Assembly: GCA_035582835.1 (NCBI GenBank)
Contig: JAYKAV010003368.1
Location: 1-64,000 of the forward strand
Source of the DNA: Phoebastria nigripes
Lineage: Eukaryota; Chordata; Aves; Procellariiformes; Diomedeidae
Direction: 5' to 3'
Length of the DNA stretch: 64,000 nucleotides
This document shows, piece after piece, positions 11,001 through 26,000 of the stretch; the stretch's first letter is position 1, and each line of letters opens with the position of its first letter. The notes under the pieces are model-generated. The model was not told the DNA's origin. It was given only the letters and a program-made list of their open reading frames with translations, and ran no database searches. A program made the translations under genes and the position numbers.

Positions 11001-14000
11001 ATTTATTTGAAGATTGAACATTCAGAGTTTTTATTACTGTACGTGCCTTTTTTCAGTGGTAAAACAAATAAAAAGCGAAGGTGCCGGGGTTACTTGTTTA
11101 TATCCAGTGAAATTGGGCAACCTGTTTCTGATAGTTGGTTTTTGTTTGCAGCTCCTGCTTCTCCTCCCAAAGATGTGACTGTGGTGAGCAAAGAGGGAAA
11201 ACCTCGGACAATAATTGTTAACTGGCAGCCTCCATCTGAAGCCAATGGCAAAATTACAGGTGCAGTTTGCATGAGCAATAAAGGCAGATATAAGATGCCT
11301 CGTTAACAGCAGAATATAATCTGCATAACTATGTGAACATGTTCTATACTTCATTTAGCCTGGAGCTAGCCAAGAGGCCTATATATTCTTTGTCAGTCTT
11401 TTTAGTAGCTCAGTTTAATTATTTACTTTTGTACCTAGTAAAAATATGTTAAGATATAAACAAAGTGCAGTGTGAAATTGGAGTCTAACCAGAAATATAA
11501 TTGAAAGTTTAAATATCTCAGTAACCTTTGCCTTCATCAGCTTGTGCTCTTCTAATAGCATGTCTCCAGAAATACATATATAATGCCTCTGGCCCATCAG
11601 TATTTTATTTAGAAGACTCCATCACAGTGCTCTTTGTCATCTTTGTGTTGTTTTTGTGGCACAGAACAGATTTAAAGTCAGTTTACTAGTCCCCTGACGT
11701 AATCATTAGGAGTAAACTGTTATTTGCCTTCGTAACTGCATCACTTTCATGTAGGATAAATCATTTTACAGAAAATAGTAATTACTGTTTCCTTTCTGTA
11801 ATTTCTGTTTGGATTCACGTTTCTAAAGGCTTTTTGATATAATTCACTTCAGTTTCCCTTTTTTACCCCAGGCTTTAAGCGTAAAGCAGATTTTATTGGC
11901 ATATAGTTTGCAGTGTATGATTTTGTTGTTCTCAGAATTAACTACGGTGCAGAATCAAGCCTTTGAAACCTGTCACCAACTGGCATCTGATCAGGCAGTG
12001 CTGTAGCCCAGGTTCTAGACAGCAGACTAAAACTAATTAGATCCCTCTGAAAAGGCAGTATACTGGAGACTCTTAACCTTCAGTAATTACAATAAACTTT
12101 TAAGTAAGCTGTAAGAAAGACCCCTAAAAGGCAAAGTGGCACTATGCATGCAGCACAAAGGCTGCAGGTAAGACAGTGTGGCTCTAACAGGTACACTGTC
12201 TTTCTGGTGTCAGTGCTAAAAAAATAGGGCCGGAGGGCTTGTGCAACACACCAGCGCGCTGCTCTTCTGTATCATCGGGTCCCAAGTGCGACTCGCAAAT
12301 GGAGCTATAAGGATGCACTCTAACAGACGGCAGCTTACTCTGCACCAGAATGCCTGTCTGAGCCATTTGTATGTCTCTGCATGCGTATAGCTGTTTATAT
12401 GTTGTGTTTATATATTTTTATATTGGCTATAAAGCCAATTCTGCGTTATTTTATTATCAACAAGATGTTTCCTCTATGTGAGAAAGGTTTGACGGGAGAA
12501 ACAAGAGCCTTTATCTTAACTGCAAGTTAAAGGACTTGGTTGCTAGCAGTCAGTGAGGGTCAGTCATTCAGACAGATGTGAAATGTAAGGCACAAATATC
12601 CCCAGGTTATATATGCTCTTAAAAAGATAAGCCTATCATCTTACATCAAGTGCATACATGAGAAAGGGAAGACAACGTACAAAGAGATCAGCATTTACTT
12701 GCACGATGTGATTAGCAAAATTATCATACACATTCAATTCAAAACCTTACATTTATTCATATGCCTTGAATGAAAACACATAGTATTTATTACTTTTTGC
12801 NTAAGCGGCAGTTACCATCTAAAAAATAAAATAAATCATTCTGTGGTATGTCTGAGTCCACCAAACATTAGGTTCATTTGCCAGGGGAGCAAGGCAGGAG
12901 TGTTCAGGAACGCGTGGGCTGAGTGCCCTCTGGTGGGGAGAGCCACCGTCAGCGGGAGAAGCAGCTTATTACTCCAGTAATTACTCATTAACTCAGCTCA
13001 GTTCATCCTGTGTATTAAGTAATGCCGTAAAAACTAAGTGATGATGTAATTCCATGCACTGGATAGCATGTCTGTGGAATACTTGTCTTTTCAGCTCTAA
13101 TCTCCTTTTGATGTGGATAGGATGGATGTGAAATACTGAACTGTGCTAGTCTGGATTCCAGATGCTTGTGCATCATTACAGTTGCTGACTAATTAGTAGG
13201 GTCGTAAGTTAACTCAGTAGTCTTGTGCCACTATACTATATATAGTGCTTTTAACTGTCACTATATAGATATATATGTTGCCTCTTCTTAGACCTAAGTT
13301 ACAGATAAGTTGCTTTGTGACCTGTACAAGTAGCAAATTACGAAATCTACTCCCTAGTAGTTAACTATGCCACCAAGGGAAGGAATTAAGCATGCCAGAC
13401 CTACAACTGGCATTTCAAGTGTCACCCTCCATGCCATACTGGTTACTGTGAATTATGTGAATTTGGGGTATCAGCAATATTTTCAATTGCTTTAATTGTC
13501 ACTCTGGAGAATGTCTCCCCTTCCTTACTGTAACCCCCAGACTGGCGGTCTGTGGGACAAGGGAAGCAGCAACTTGTGCGTGAAGAGCTGATGACCCAGC
13601 CCTGTATTGGTGCAAGTATTTATTTTATCTTGGGGCTCTGCATTTCTTATATAAAAAAGTTACAAAGCTTTTACTTCGTATTGCTTTGTAATTGCGGTAT
13701 ATTTTAATAACAGAACATAAACTCTTCCCATACCTTTTCTTCTGTGACATGCAAGGTAACTTCAGTTCTGTTCAGATTATTGTCATCTTTGTTAATAAAC
13801 TGAAAAATAATAAAATAATTATAAATTACTGAACACATGTTCTTTAGCTGTGCATGAGGATGTTTTGTTGTTTTAACATTCTAAAATATTAATACTCTGA
13901 GGATGTTTTGATAATAACAGCTTTATGTTGTTTTACATTACTTGGTCTATGAACAGGTAAAGAGATGGAAATGAGGAATTTCTCCATATTCAATGAACAG

Positions 14001-17000
14001 TGGTCAAAAATAATTTTGATATTTTAAATGGCTTTTTTCCTCTTAACATATGCTTTTGAACAGTTTAAAATTTAAGATGGGAAGGCTGTCTAATGTTTGA
14101 ATGCATTCTTAAGTCTTTGAAAAAGTAAGAATACACTTTCAGAAAACCCATCATCATTTAGCTGTGCAAATATCACTAGAAGCCAATAGAACATTTTCTG
14201 TGAGATCTCATGAGTATCCTGTTCTTGTATGCGTGAAGTTCTTTTGCTTTTTCTTTTGAATAGGATACATCATTTACTACAGTACGGATGTGAATGCTGA
14301 AATACATGATTGGGTTATTGAACCCGTTGTGGGAAACAGACTGACCCATCAGATACAAGAATTGACCCTTGATACGCCGTATTATTTCAAAATTCAGGCC
14401 CGCAACTCGAAGGGCATGGGGCCTATGTCTGAGGCAGTTCAGTTCAGAACCCCAAAAGGTAAACTATCACGTATATCTGAATATCTCCCTCCTCGTTTTC
14501 TGAATGCAACCTCTATAAAGATAGGATAACCAATAGCATGAATTTTATATTTAAACTGGAAAAGACAGGAAGACAATGGAGTTTGACTAGAATGGAATTT
14601 TCTGTTGGATTGCTCTTGCATGTAGTTAATACATATGCAAATTTTGCTCAGCTGTTTGATTAATTGTGTTGTTTCAAAATTACTGGTGGGCACTTAGGTC
14701 ATCTAGTTATTAATGCTGAGGGTCCATGTCCTAAATGTGCTTTTTAGAAAACCAGTTTTTAGTTGCTTTAAGATTCTAGGTCTTGTGTGTCACGTCTGCT
14801 CATGGTGAAATGGTATAAAGTAGCAGGCTCTGGAGTTGGTAGCCAGCGGCACAGCTGCTCACTGGTGACTTGGATGATATAATGGGAACGAGTGTGACAC
14901 AACAGACTCTTAAATCAAGAACTGCTTGGTGATGGGTAACTAGTGAAATACTACGAATGCATGATAGCTTGGAAAAAAGTACTCTAAGGAGAGGTGAAAA
15001 ATAAAAAGTTATGAGTAGATTTTTTAACAGTACTTTTTCAATATGAGTATTGGTATTTAGAAATGAGAGCTCTAGCTAGTCTACTTACGCTATGTGAAAC
15101 TTTAAATTCTGTCTCTCACTCCTTCAAGCCTTGTGATCTTTCTCTTGTTTTTTCCTTCCCTGTGCTTGTCCCACTAGCTGAATCCTCAGATAAAATGCCT
15201 AATGATCAAGGTAAACGAATAGCCACGCTTTCTCTTTTATTCCATCCTTCACACATTTTGTTTTTCCTGTCCATATGCTGTTGCATTTCCTAAACAAAAC
15301 AAGTATCTGCTGCTCTAACTGTAAATGAGCAAGTTCCTGTTGTGCTTTTAATAGTGGAAGAACTGGAAGTCCTATTTGTGGTTTGGGTGTTAGGAATATA
15401 AAGTGATCCCTGTAGTCAGATGTCACATGAAGGGACAAGCGGGTTGTGCCAGAGCTGAATCATTCTGTCAAAATGAATTTGGATTAAGTGATACTCCAGC
15501 CAGCCTCTGACCATTGATGCAAGATCTCAGTACATAGAGGTGGAAGATCAAACAGTTATCTAATTAGCACAAGTGCTGTTTTGTGAGCTCTACATCTATA
15601 ATTATTTTCATAATAAAGGAAAGTATGCCTGCTCTAGAAAGCTTTTTTGCAAGAGAGATTCTGCTTGTCAGCTCATTTAGACTCCAGACTCTCCTGAAGA
15701 GCACAGCATTAGCTACTTAAAAGCCTTAAGGTTTTAAAATGCTAGCTTGAAAAATGGTAGCTTTGAGTTTACTACATTGAATTATAAGGTGAATGTCCCT
15801 GGGCTATTTTTGCTTTCTTCCAAATAACATACAAGCCCAATAAAAAGGGGAAGAAATTAGTCTAAAGGGATGAGTTTAAAAGGACATTGGCAAGCAGCTT
15901 AGACATACAATTAAATAGATCCTAAAGGGGTTGAGAATGAGCTTTTTTTTGACTTGCTTTTCAACTTGTTACTTAGAAGTAATTTATTAAATATGCTTTT
16001 ACCTTCTGTGTACCAAATAATGCTGATACTAGATAGTTACAGAGTAAATTCATATCCAGACTTGTGTAACAGAGATGCTAGCTGAGATTCAGGCTTGTCT
16101 GTGGGGAAGCAGATGCTCACCGTGTCATCATTAGTGCTCAATTGCAAGTGGAAGGGAATAGGGGAACATTAAAAGGTTTTATGTAAAAGTTGCTGTTTTC
16201 TGTTCTGCACTATTCTAACCTCATTTCAGCAGATAACTAAATCTTCTCATCCGTCGTTATCATCCTAAAGCAACATATTCTTCTAGTAACAATTTGATTA
16301 GTTTTTATCAAATTATATAATTTATAAATCATAAAACCCTACATAAAAGCCAAGAGAGTTTTGTTTCAGAATTCCTATAAGAGCACTCGGAGATTATAAA
16401 TCATGGCAGTAGGTTAAATGTAGAAAAGGAGAAGACGAGCTGAAGAGCAGAAAAGCCTGCTCTCTGACAATATCACTGAATTGCAGAGTTGTGTCTTTCA
16501 GGAAATAGCAGGCAAGTTATTCGAGACTGGGAAGGAACAAAACTACAATGGGATTGACTCTCCAGCCTTAGTGGTTCTGTCTTTTTTTCTCTCCCCTGCT
16601 TGAATGTTTTTCTTCTGTATTAAGCACACTATATTGTCTTCCACACACTTCTATAGCGCTGAGCTTGTATTAGAAGTTAGTGGCTGTTGCTGTCAGACTT
16701 CAAGGAGTTGCACTGGCCTAGTACAAAAGCAAAGGTTAAGGTATCTAATCCTAGTAAAACTATCCTAAAGTAACACAAAGTTAAAATATGTTGTCTGGCT
16801 GCAGATACCTAATGGGTAACATGGAGATTGACCAGCTAAAAAAAAAAGAAAACCGATTTCAAGGAAATGTTATCTTAAACTGTTCCTTAATATAGAAAGA
16901 AATGGAAAATCTCAACAACAAACTTTGTAAGATTCTTGAAAAAAGGCTGGTGTCCATACAGAAGATGCAGCACGTGTATATGCTGGTTCAGAGCATATCA

Positions 17001-20000
17001 TGTAGAAGCAAGGCTTATGCTCCCTGTTGTGGCGGTGACTAGCTGCTTCCGAGAGACACAATGAGTTACAGTCCTTATGCCCGCTTAAACTGCAGAGAAG
17101 AGTCAGGTCATCTTTCAGGTTGCACTGCATAAGAGATGAGGTCCCCAGAATTTAAAGGCTAAACTGTTGATCTATGGTTTCAGGAATTAGATACTGAGAA
17201 GCATCTTGGTTAGGTACCTAAATTTAATCGTATTTTGAAAACTGGACTTTGTATCTTGTAGTTACCTTTGCATTTTTGGAAACATGCAGACACTGACACC
17301 GTGCAGTCGGTGCCAGTATCAGGCATCTCTGAGCTGCCACGCTCTATGAGGAACGTGCGCAGGTAGTTATTCCCAAGGATGTCTACACCCTTTGGAAATA
17401 CGACTGCTTGCCAGAATACTGCTTTCTCCGTATCGCTGCCTTCCAACGTTTTTATCATCTAAATATGATTCATATACTTTGTCACATATACACACACATA
17501 CAGGGGGTATATAAGATCTGCAGTTGGCTGTGTGAGTATATACGTCGTTCAGGGAGTGCAGACCCCATGATAAACCGCACCAACTCAGTGCGTTACACCC
17601 ACGTGTACCACATGATCCCTGTTGGTCTGTGCAGGTGACTTTGTATATCTTATTATCTACTCCATTATTTCATGTCATCTGTTAACTTCAGTAGCAGTTA
17701 TTTTAATTTTCTTTCACGGTGTTATTAAGGATATTGAATTACACTTGGCCAAGCACAGGTCTTTGCAGAACTCATTAGAAATATCCCTCATGAATAATGA
17801 TTCTGAAATTATAATTCTTATTCTTATCAGTTAATTAGTTGTTCATCTTGTTAATATGTGCCACATTGCTTTTTTATTACGCTATTTTTAACAAAGCATT
17901 GTACAGTACTCAGTAAAATGTTTTATGGAAGTCTAAATATAGTATGTCTGCATAGTTACTGTTACCAACCAAATTTATAGTCTGACATTTAGTTTGTTTG
18001 AAAATACCTGTTTTCAATAAAACAGAAAGATGGGCATGAAGTATGCCACCATCTCCTATCTCTGTCACCTTTTCCATGATCTTGCCTATGTTAGGGCTCC
18101 AGCTGCTGCACTAAAAATGCATAGGGTGTCTATTTGTCCTTTTAAAATACTCTCAGTTATTTTTATTCCCCCCTTCTCCCCGCAGCTTCTCTGGCGCTCC
18201 AGCATATCTTCAGCGCCAGGTTCAGTGATTCAGAGGATTCATCTAGGGGTTTTTTTCATGTCTTTTCAGTGCAAGTTATCTGGTCATACAGATGTAAATA
18301 TATTAAATACAAACTGTTTAAAATTCTGTTAAATTATTTCATTGCTGCTGCAAAATTATCAGTCCAGTACTTCAAGAAGAGAATACATTTTCACTGAATG
18401 CAGTGTCCTCTCTAGACTGGCAGGTGCAATATGTCTTTTTCATTACAGATTTATCCTGCAATACGTCTTTTCCATTATTTTAGACTACATCTAACTCCTG
18501 ACTGTATACACATAACATTCCTTCTTATTATCCTTCTCAGGGCTGAATCAGTATTCTTGCTGGTACCTTTTGCTGTTTTTACCAATTGTCTTTATTTCAC
18601 AGTGACTAATTTACAGGCTTTGACTTCAGGTTCACAATTTCCATTTGTACACATCCTTTAACTCTTAGCACTTCTTGATTAGAGTGGATTTTTAACTGAG
18701 AAAATCCTTCTCCTGATTGTGAAACTGCTGAATATGCAGACTTTTGGGGTTTTGTGGTTTTGGCTTTTTGTGCATAACAGTACAAAAACGTGCAAAGTAT
18801 TACGGCTTCCTATAACAAGAGGAATGTTGTTCTTTGCATCTTGCTGTATGTTTCCCCTACTACAGTATTTTTATCATTCATGGTAATTTAGCATTAGTGC
18901 ATTTTAATGAAAACACAGAAGTGAAAGAACTGGGGTTTTGTATATCTTTATCTGCGGGAAGCATTCTGCTAACTCAGGAGAGGTCTTAACATTAGAGGTG
19001 AACTTGTGACTTCATGCATCTTGCTGTGGCAGCAAGTGATCTAAATTAGACCTGAATTATGCAAGGGGAAGGACTTGTTAGAGTAAAAAGAGGACAGCAT
19101 TTCAGTTGGTAGGTCAGCTCTTGCATTTAGCACCTAGGAGCCCACTAGCAGTAGCTAAGGTTCAGGACGGGCTGTGTAATTTGCTTCAGTTTGTAATAAC
19201 TGAGGTACAGATACGTTTACTTCCATTGTCAGCCTATAACCATAAAGCTTTGAAACTAGTTAATTTGTTTTCCCAGGTTTCACCAAAAACATTTTTGTGA
19301 TACTTCGTTGTCACTTGTGGCAAAGGTGAAACAAACAGAAAAGAATGGGGAGAAGTTGAAAGCAAGTTTTTACGGATAGGCAGGGACTTAATATTATGTT
19401 TACTGTGCTTTTGATCTTCCACTTATTGCCAGTCTTCTACACTTACTGTAATTAGGTATTAGGAAAAGAAACCTGTGTAATTACTGTTTCAAGATGATTA
19501 ACTGTCTGTACAAGTGTAGCAAAGCCATTTGCCTCAATATATACCTGTGTATTACTACAAATTATTTTTATATTTTTAAAAATGAATACTAGTAGAGGCT
19601 CCTAAGCTTACTTGGGAAAATAGTAATGCAGGAAACTAATTATTAAATAGCTCTTTTGAAGAAGTGGTTCTCTTCTTGGAGAAACACAGTTGCTGTTCAG
19701 AGCCAAATCATGTTGTAGGGGAGAGAAAAGGAGGGGGAAAAAAAACGCTCACAGTGGTTCAGAGAAATTCTGAAAGAGCTACCTTAGAAATGCTAAAGTA
19801 TGTGTTTGTGTGCATATGTGTGTGTATATATTATGTATATAAAATTATCGCATATATGACCTTTTCAGCTTCAGGATCTGCAGGGAAGGGAAGCCGCCCA
19901 GTGGACATAGGACCAGATTACAAACCACCACTTGGTGGTAAGTGTTGTTACAAAGTTTTTCAATTTAAATGCAATGTCTTTCAGTGTTTCACTGAGTGAT

Positions 20001-23000
20001 GCTATATCCTATTGAAAATACTGATTACATCTGTTCCAGTAAGTTTTTCTCTTTATGATGATAGTTGTTCCCACTCAAGAAACTGTATCATGCTTCTGTC
20101 ATAGTGTTCTTGCCTACTGTGTGGGGTATATGGAAAAAATATCATCGCGTGTATTTACATTTCAGTCTTGATAAGCAGATCAAGAAATGGCTGCTATAGT
20201 CCACAAGAGTAAAATTAATTCAGTAAGAACATACTAGGAAGGAAAAAAAAATCATCTTAACCCCTTCTCCTTATTAGCACTGTGCATTGCAGAGGCCTTG
20301 CCCTAAGGTAACACTCATTAGTGTTACAAAATCTGTTCTTTCAGAGGAAAGTGACCACTGTAGAATACTGATACCAGATCATGTGATTATTGGGTCCAAG
20401 GGAATGCCTGTAGTCTGTAGTTTTAGCAAGGTCCCAGGTTAACTCTCCTTAGACTCTAAACTATTGAATTTTTTTATGATAATTATTTGAGTAGGGTGAA
20501 CATATTTATAGACTGTTAGTTGGAAATGGATCTATAAAGTATCTTACAGATTTAACAATTGTACAGAAACACAATTGGCAAATGACAAAAAAATAAGCAA
20601 GCTCTTCACTTGAAATCCTAGCAGACAAACCATCTTTCTCATTCTGCTAATCTGTATGATTCTAGAAGTCTTTGATGGGCACTGCTTGCTTTTGATGGGG
20701 ATTTTTTCTATGTAATAAATAACCCCTTTCTCCCATCTCAAACTCTTACAGGCAGTAACAGTCCCCATGGAAGTCCTACTTCTCCCTTGGATAGCAACAT
20801 GCTCCTTGTAATCATAGTATCTGTCGGAGTGATCACCATTGTGATAGTGGTGATAGTCGCTGTCTTCTGCACTCGTCGTACAACTTCTCACCAAAAAAAG
20901 TAAGATGTCCGGGTGGCACTTCGCCCTGTCCTACCTTTCTCACTCAATTCTATTATTTAATCTTTTCTTTATGATGCTTCAGAGTTTATTACTTTTAAGT
21001 CTTGTGGGCTGTAGAAATTCTGTTCTGACAACAGATCAGTAATGCAGTTTGAATTCTTGTGTTGAGAAGATAACATGCATCAATACAGCTAAGTTATCAT
21101 GCGTGTGATGATGATGTTGTTTTTCCTAATCAGTGTTTCAGAGTTTACGAACCATCAGGAGTTTACAGGCAAACTGGGGCAATGCTTTCATGTATACCTG
21201 CACTTGCGCCTCTCTGAGGAGAAATTGTTGTTTAAAATATTGTTTCCAAACTTGAGCCAATACATCTGTTTAGAGCTGTGAGAGCTCAACAGCTCAGGCA
21301 GATTCTCACTTCTGTTCTTAGCATGTACTTCGCTGTGTGGAGTAGGTTTACAATCTGTGTATGATAATATCCAATTTTTAGATAGATTACTGGAGTGGAA
21401 TCTGAATCTGGTGCTGGATTCCTTAGAAAAGTGCTCCAAAATCCAAAATATAGATGTGTATCTGAATTCTGCCCTCATTTAGAGCCTCTGAATTAAGACT
21501 ACAGCAGCGATGCTTCCATTTATAGGCTCCTGAAGGTTGTTTCTATATGTTCTTTGAAAGAACTGAAGAGAGCTGAAAGCTTTTTTTTACGTTTGAAAAG
21601 ACTCTGTTATGCAAAACAGAGTTTTAAGAAAGTGATTAAAAGCCAGGCTTAGAAGATAATCTCCACTTGCTTTGCTGACGCTGAACCATCCTGCAAAAAT
21701 GCAAGTTCTTCAGGAGAGGAGAGCAAGGATATATGAGTGATGGTCTAGCAACTGGGGGATGTNCTTGGGAGAGGGCAAAATTCATGGGCCTGTGCCCAAG
21801 AGACGTATTTTATTTTGAAAGAGCAGAAATAACCCTGTGAAATCTTGCCTTTGTTTTCCCAGTTTCTAAATGCCACCTCTTACATGCAGCAACCACAGCC
21901 AGTGAATAACCTTCTGATCTGTTTTACTCATTCAGCTACAGTGCTCAAAGCAGGGTGCCGGGAGCACGTCTGGCTGCGTATCACCTACATGAGAGGCTCC
22001 GTTCATTGATATTTTCAAAATTTTGTTTAGTCATATCTTAGCCATTTCTAGCAAGTGTGCTACCCAGAAGGGGGACACCTTCCTCTATCATTGCTAGGGT
22101 CCAAAGTGAGGAGTATGTGTGGAGGGCAGTGCTGGAACTCCACATTTTACTTTTCCAAAATTCTGTCATGTCAAACGTCTGCCTCACAGTCAGTTTGCTG
22201 CTGCTGCTATTCAACAGTGATGAAAAAGCACATTAGTTAGATGTGTCTAACCTGAGCAGTGATAAAATGAACATTCTTGTCATTAGTCTTTAGAGTTAAC
22301 TATCCTATTGTGATAATTGGCTATTTGTACACTCCTTCTGCAGCTGTTGTTTGAGGTTGGTTGTAAGCCCTGGAGTACGGGCACAGCATGATGTACGTAC
22401 ACTTCATGTTTAGAATATTCTCTTAATAAGTAAGTACTGGAAGTACATAAGTACTGGAAAGTAAGTACTGGAAGTACATAAGTACTGGAAACTTAATTTT
22501 TGTTAATGAAAGCTTACACTGTAGAGCACAGCTCTGTAGCATGTGGTAGCATTTGAGACAAATTTCATGGCATCAGAGTTGCAGAATACGCTTTGAGATG
22601 TCAGATGTGCTTATACGTAAAATTCAAAGCTTCCTGCCCAGTGGGTAGCTTTTGCTCAGCTGGACACAAGATCTGAAGGAAATCTCAGTGAAAATTTGCC
22701 TTTTTCAACAAGTGAAAGGAAGCCTACATCTAAGAACATTTCATTTGTTTTCCTTCCCAAGGAAACGAGCTGCCTGCAAATCAGTGAATGGGTCCCATAA
22801 GTACAAAGGAAACTCCAAAGATGTCAAGCCTCCTGACCTCTGGATCCATCATGAAAGACTGGAGCTAAAACCCATTGATAAATCTCCAGATCCCAATCCA
22901 ATCATGACAGATACCCCAATCCCTCGCAACTCCCAAGACATCACCCCAGTTGATAATTCCATGGACAGCAATATCCATCAAAGGCGGAATTCCTACAGAG

Positions 23001-26000
23001 GTGAGCTATCAATGAATACTTTGACCATGATGTTTAAAATTAAATATATTTTACTGTATCTGGTGAAATCACTTTATTGACATATTATTCAGTTACCCTT
23101 ATCTTTTTTTGTTCTTATTTTCCAAGTAGTGAATTCGTTTTGTGTCTAGTTTATAAGGCTCTCTGAAAAGGATGGATCACATGTTTTAGTGAGAAAATGG
23201 AGTGCCCAAGAGTTAAATCATTAATTTCCTGTGGTAAATATTGGTAATCAGAAGATCGTCTAACAAGTGTTTCATATTAAACTGTTGAGAGATGTGTGTG
23301 ACATTTTTCAGCAGTCAAACACACGATCAGGTTTTGGTGCTTTAACCAGCTGTTGCTCAGCTCTTGAGGTGTGGGTGAGTTTTCACTCGGTGAGTGGTTA
23401 ACTTGTTAATCCAGCATGTCATACCTGTATGTGTGACTCTCTGTACTGCCACTCATTGCCAAGAGCTGCACTGCCAGAGGTTTGTGTTTGCATTATGGCC
23501 TGGAGAGTTTCTCCAATAATCTTTGCTCTAATTGTCCTCTTTTCCACCTTCTAGTGAAGGATGAAAGAGCTGTTTTTATCAGTTATGAGTCACAGAACTG
23601 CTTACAAACAGGACAGCCCAGAAATAGAGGAGGATTGAAATCATCTGGTACGGTATCACAGAAGTCTTGCTGCAATGGTAAATAACCTTCAGTATTTTTC
23701 TCCTTCAGGGCATGAGTCAGAGGATAGCATGTCCACCCTGGCAGGAAGAAGGGGGATGAGGCCCAAGATGATGATGCCTTTTGATTCTCAACCACCTCAG
23801 CGTAAGTCAACAGCCCACCTACCAGCTGGCTTGAAATTGGGAGCACCCAAACAAGCCATGTTGATACTGTATGCACAGGCACACACACTCACATACTGCC
23901 TTCCTACTTACTTCTCCTAAGTAATTCTGTCGTATTTGCAGTGGAAACAGTTCAAAGAAGGCATCCTGAATCCCTTATCGTGAAGGCAGAGCTAGATCAA
24001 GTTAAAAGGAAAAACTGAATAGCTGTATTTGAGCAAGCAGGAGGCATGCTACAAAAGTGGGGAAGAGTTAGGAATGTGTCCAACAGTCTGTCTGTCCCAG
24101 TCTCCAGCAGTGGCAACTGCAGGTGCTTTTTATGGAGAGCCTATGAGCCTGGCTGCTTTTTGTAGTCCATTCCCTTTGTACTCTGCCAGTATCCAGCTGT
24201 TAGATAGGAATTGTAGAGAGTTGGTAAATCTCTGTCAGGTTCTTGTCCACTGCTAGTTTTCTCCTCCCCAGACCAAACAGTCATAGCCTTTTTAGCCTCC
24301 CCTTATGAGGCANCTGCTCCATCCCCTTGATCACTTTAGTTGCCATTCTCAGAACCTTTTCTAACTTTACTACATGCTTCTTGAGATGCCGAGAGGCCAG
24401 AGCTGCATACAGTACTACCAAGGTCTTACAGAGCAGGAAACGGCGTCCTCTGCCTTGTTCTCAATACCTTCCTTGCTGAATGAGGTACTACATTCTGTTG
24501 GCTTTTTTGGCTGCCATTGCATATTGAGCTAATGATATCAGAGATCTATCAACCATATCTCCAAAAACTCTTTGCCGAGTTGTAACTGCCAGCTCTGAAC
24601 GCAACATCATATAAGTACTGTTTGGATTATTTTTCCCTCAATGTATTACTACTGTAATAGCTTATTTAGCTATGCTAAAGTTTACCTGCCATCTTTTTGC
24701 CTGCTCGCTCAGTCTTGTGAGGCCCTTCTGGAGTTCCTTGCCATCAAAATAGCATTTGACTACCCCAAAGACCTTAATATAATTTCCAAACTTGAAGATT
24801 TCTCTGATTTCTTCCATGTCTGGGTCACTGAGAAAGATAATTGATTAAAACCAGTCCCAGCACCGATACCTGGGGAATCTCCTGCTGACTCTCCTCTGTC
24901 TGGAAAATTGATCATCATCCCTTCCTTTTGCTTCCTATCTGTAACCAGCTTTCAGTCCTTAAAAGAGCTTTCCCTCCAACAGCAACTTAATATTTTAACT
25001 TTGGAGTGGAGCCTTGTCAAGAGCCTTTTTGAAAAGGTAGCTGTATTATATTCACTGGTTCCCTTTATTTTCATATTTACTGGCACTGTCTTGAAACTCT
25101 GAGGTTAGTGATGCAGGATTTACTTTTACAGGAGTCATGCTTACTCTTTTCTGAATTACCATGTTTACCCTTAATCTGCAGTGATCTTACTCTTATACCG
25201 AAACATTAAACATAACTGCTGTCCCTACTGCATGGACAGCTATTTGTGAAGCAGTTCTTGACCAGCTGTAGTTTACAGTCCACCCTCATATGGCAAACCC
25301 AAATCAGTATGGATTTATGCTAAAATGTGGAAGTGGCTCAGGAGCAGCTTCAGAAACAACTCAGCTGCTCATCCAGTAGGGGAGAGAATTAGAGAGCTGG
25401 GGCAATAGATCACCACACGTCTCAGTGGAAGACATCCCCACTTGTGAGCTAGTCCCCTAATTTACTGAGCAGAAGAAATGGCTCTGAAGGAGTAACGCTG
25501 CAGATCTTTTGGAAAGGATACCAAAAGCCTGCAATATGTACAGTAGCTTGGCTCCACAATGTGTCTATTATACTAATTTATTAGAATGTGGATAGACCAC
25601 TGATAGAGGCTGAGGTTTTGTGAGTCTGGCAGAGCAGACTCTTAAATGAGAAGGATGTCTCGTTTTTTATTTCTTGTCTGTGTATTTCCCTATCAGTTAA
25701 TGATGATTTGAGCAAAAGTGCTGAATTGAAATTTTGTTGAGGCAGTAGAAATATGTTTTAGTTATTATTCTGAAATACTTTAAGAATTAATATATCTAGT
25801 TTTCAAATGATGACTCTGAGATGGAAAGGGACTTGGCTAAACCTCTGAACAACTAGACTGAAACCCTGACTTGGGAACACAAGTAAAAAGTACAAAAGTT
25901 AACCTGTGGTGACAGAACTGTGAGGCAAAATTACACAGTGCTTATCTGGCCTGAGCTTTAGACTTCCCTGAGCGCTATGTTCATGTTCAACCCTGTCGCC

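Noticed and set aside
23482..23685. Possible extra NEO1 cassette exon upstream of 23709
   Set aside because: The translation has no match to neogenin, and the flanking exons join cleanly in frame without it.
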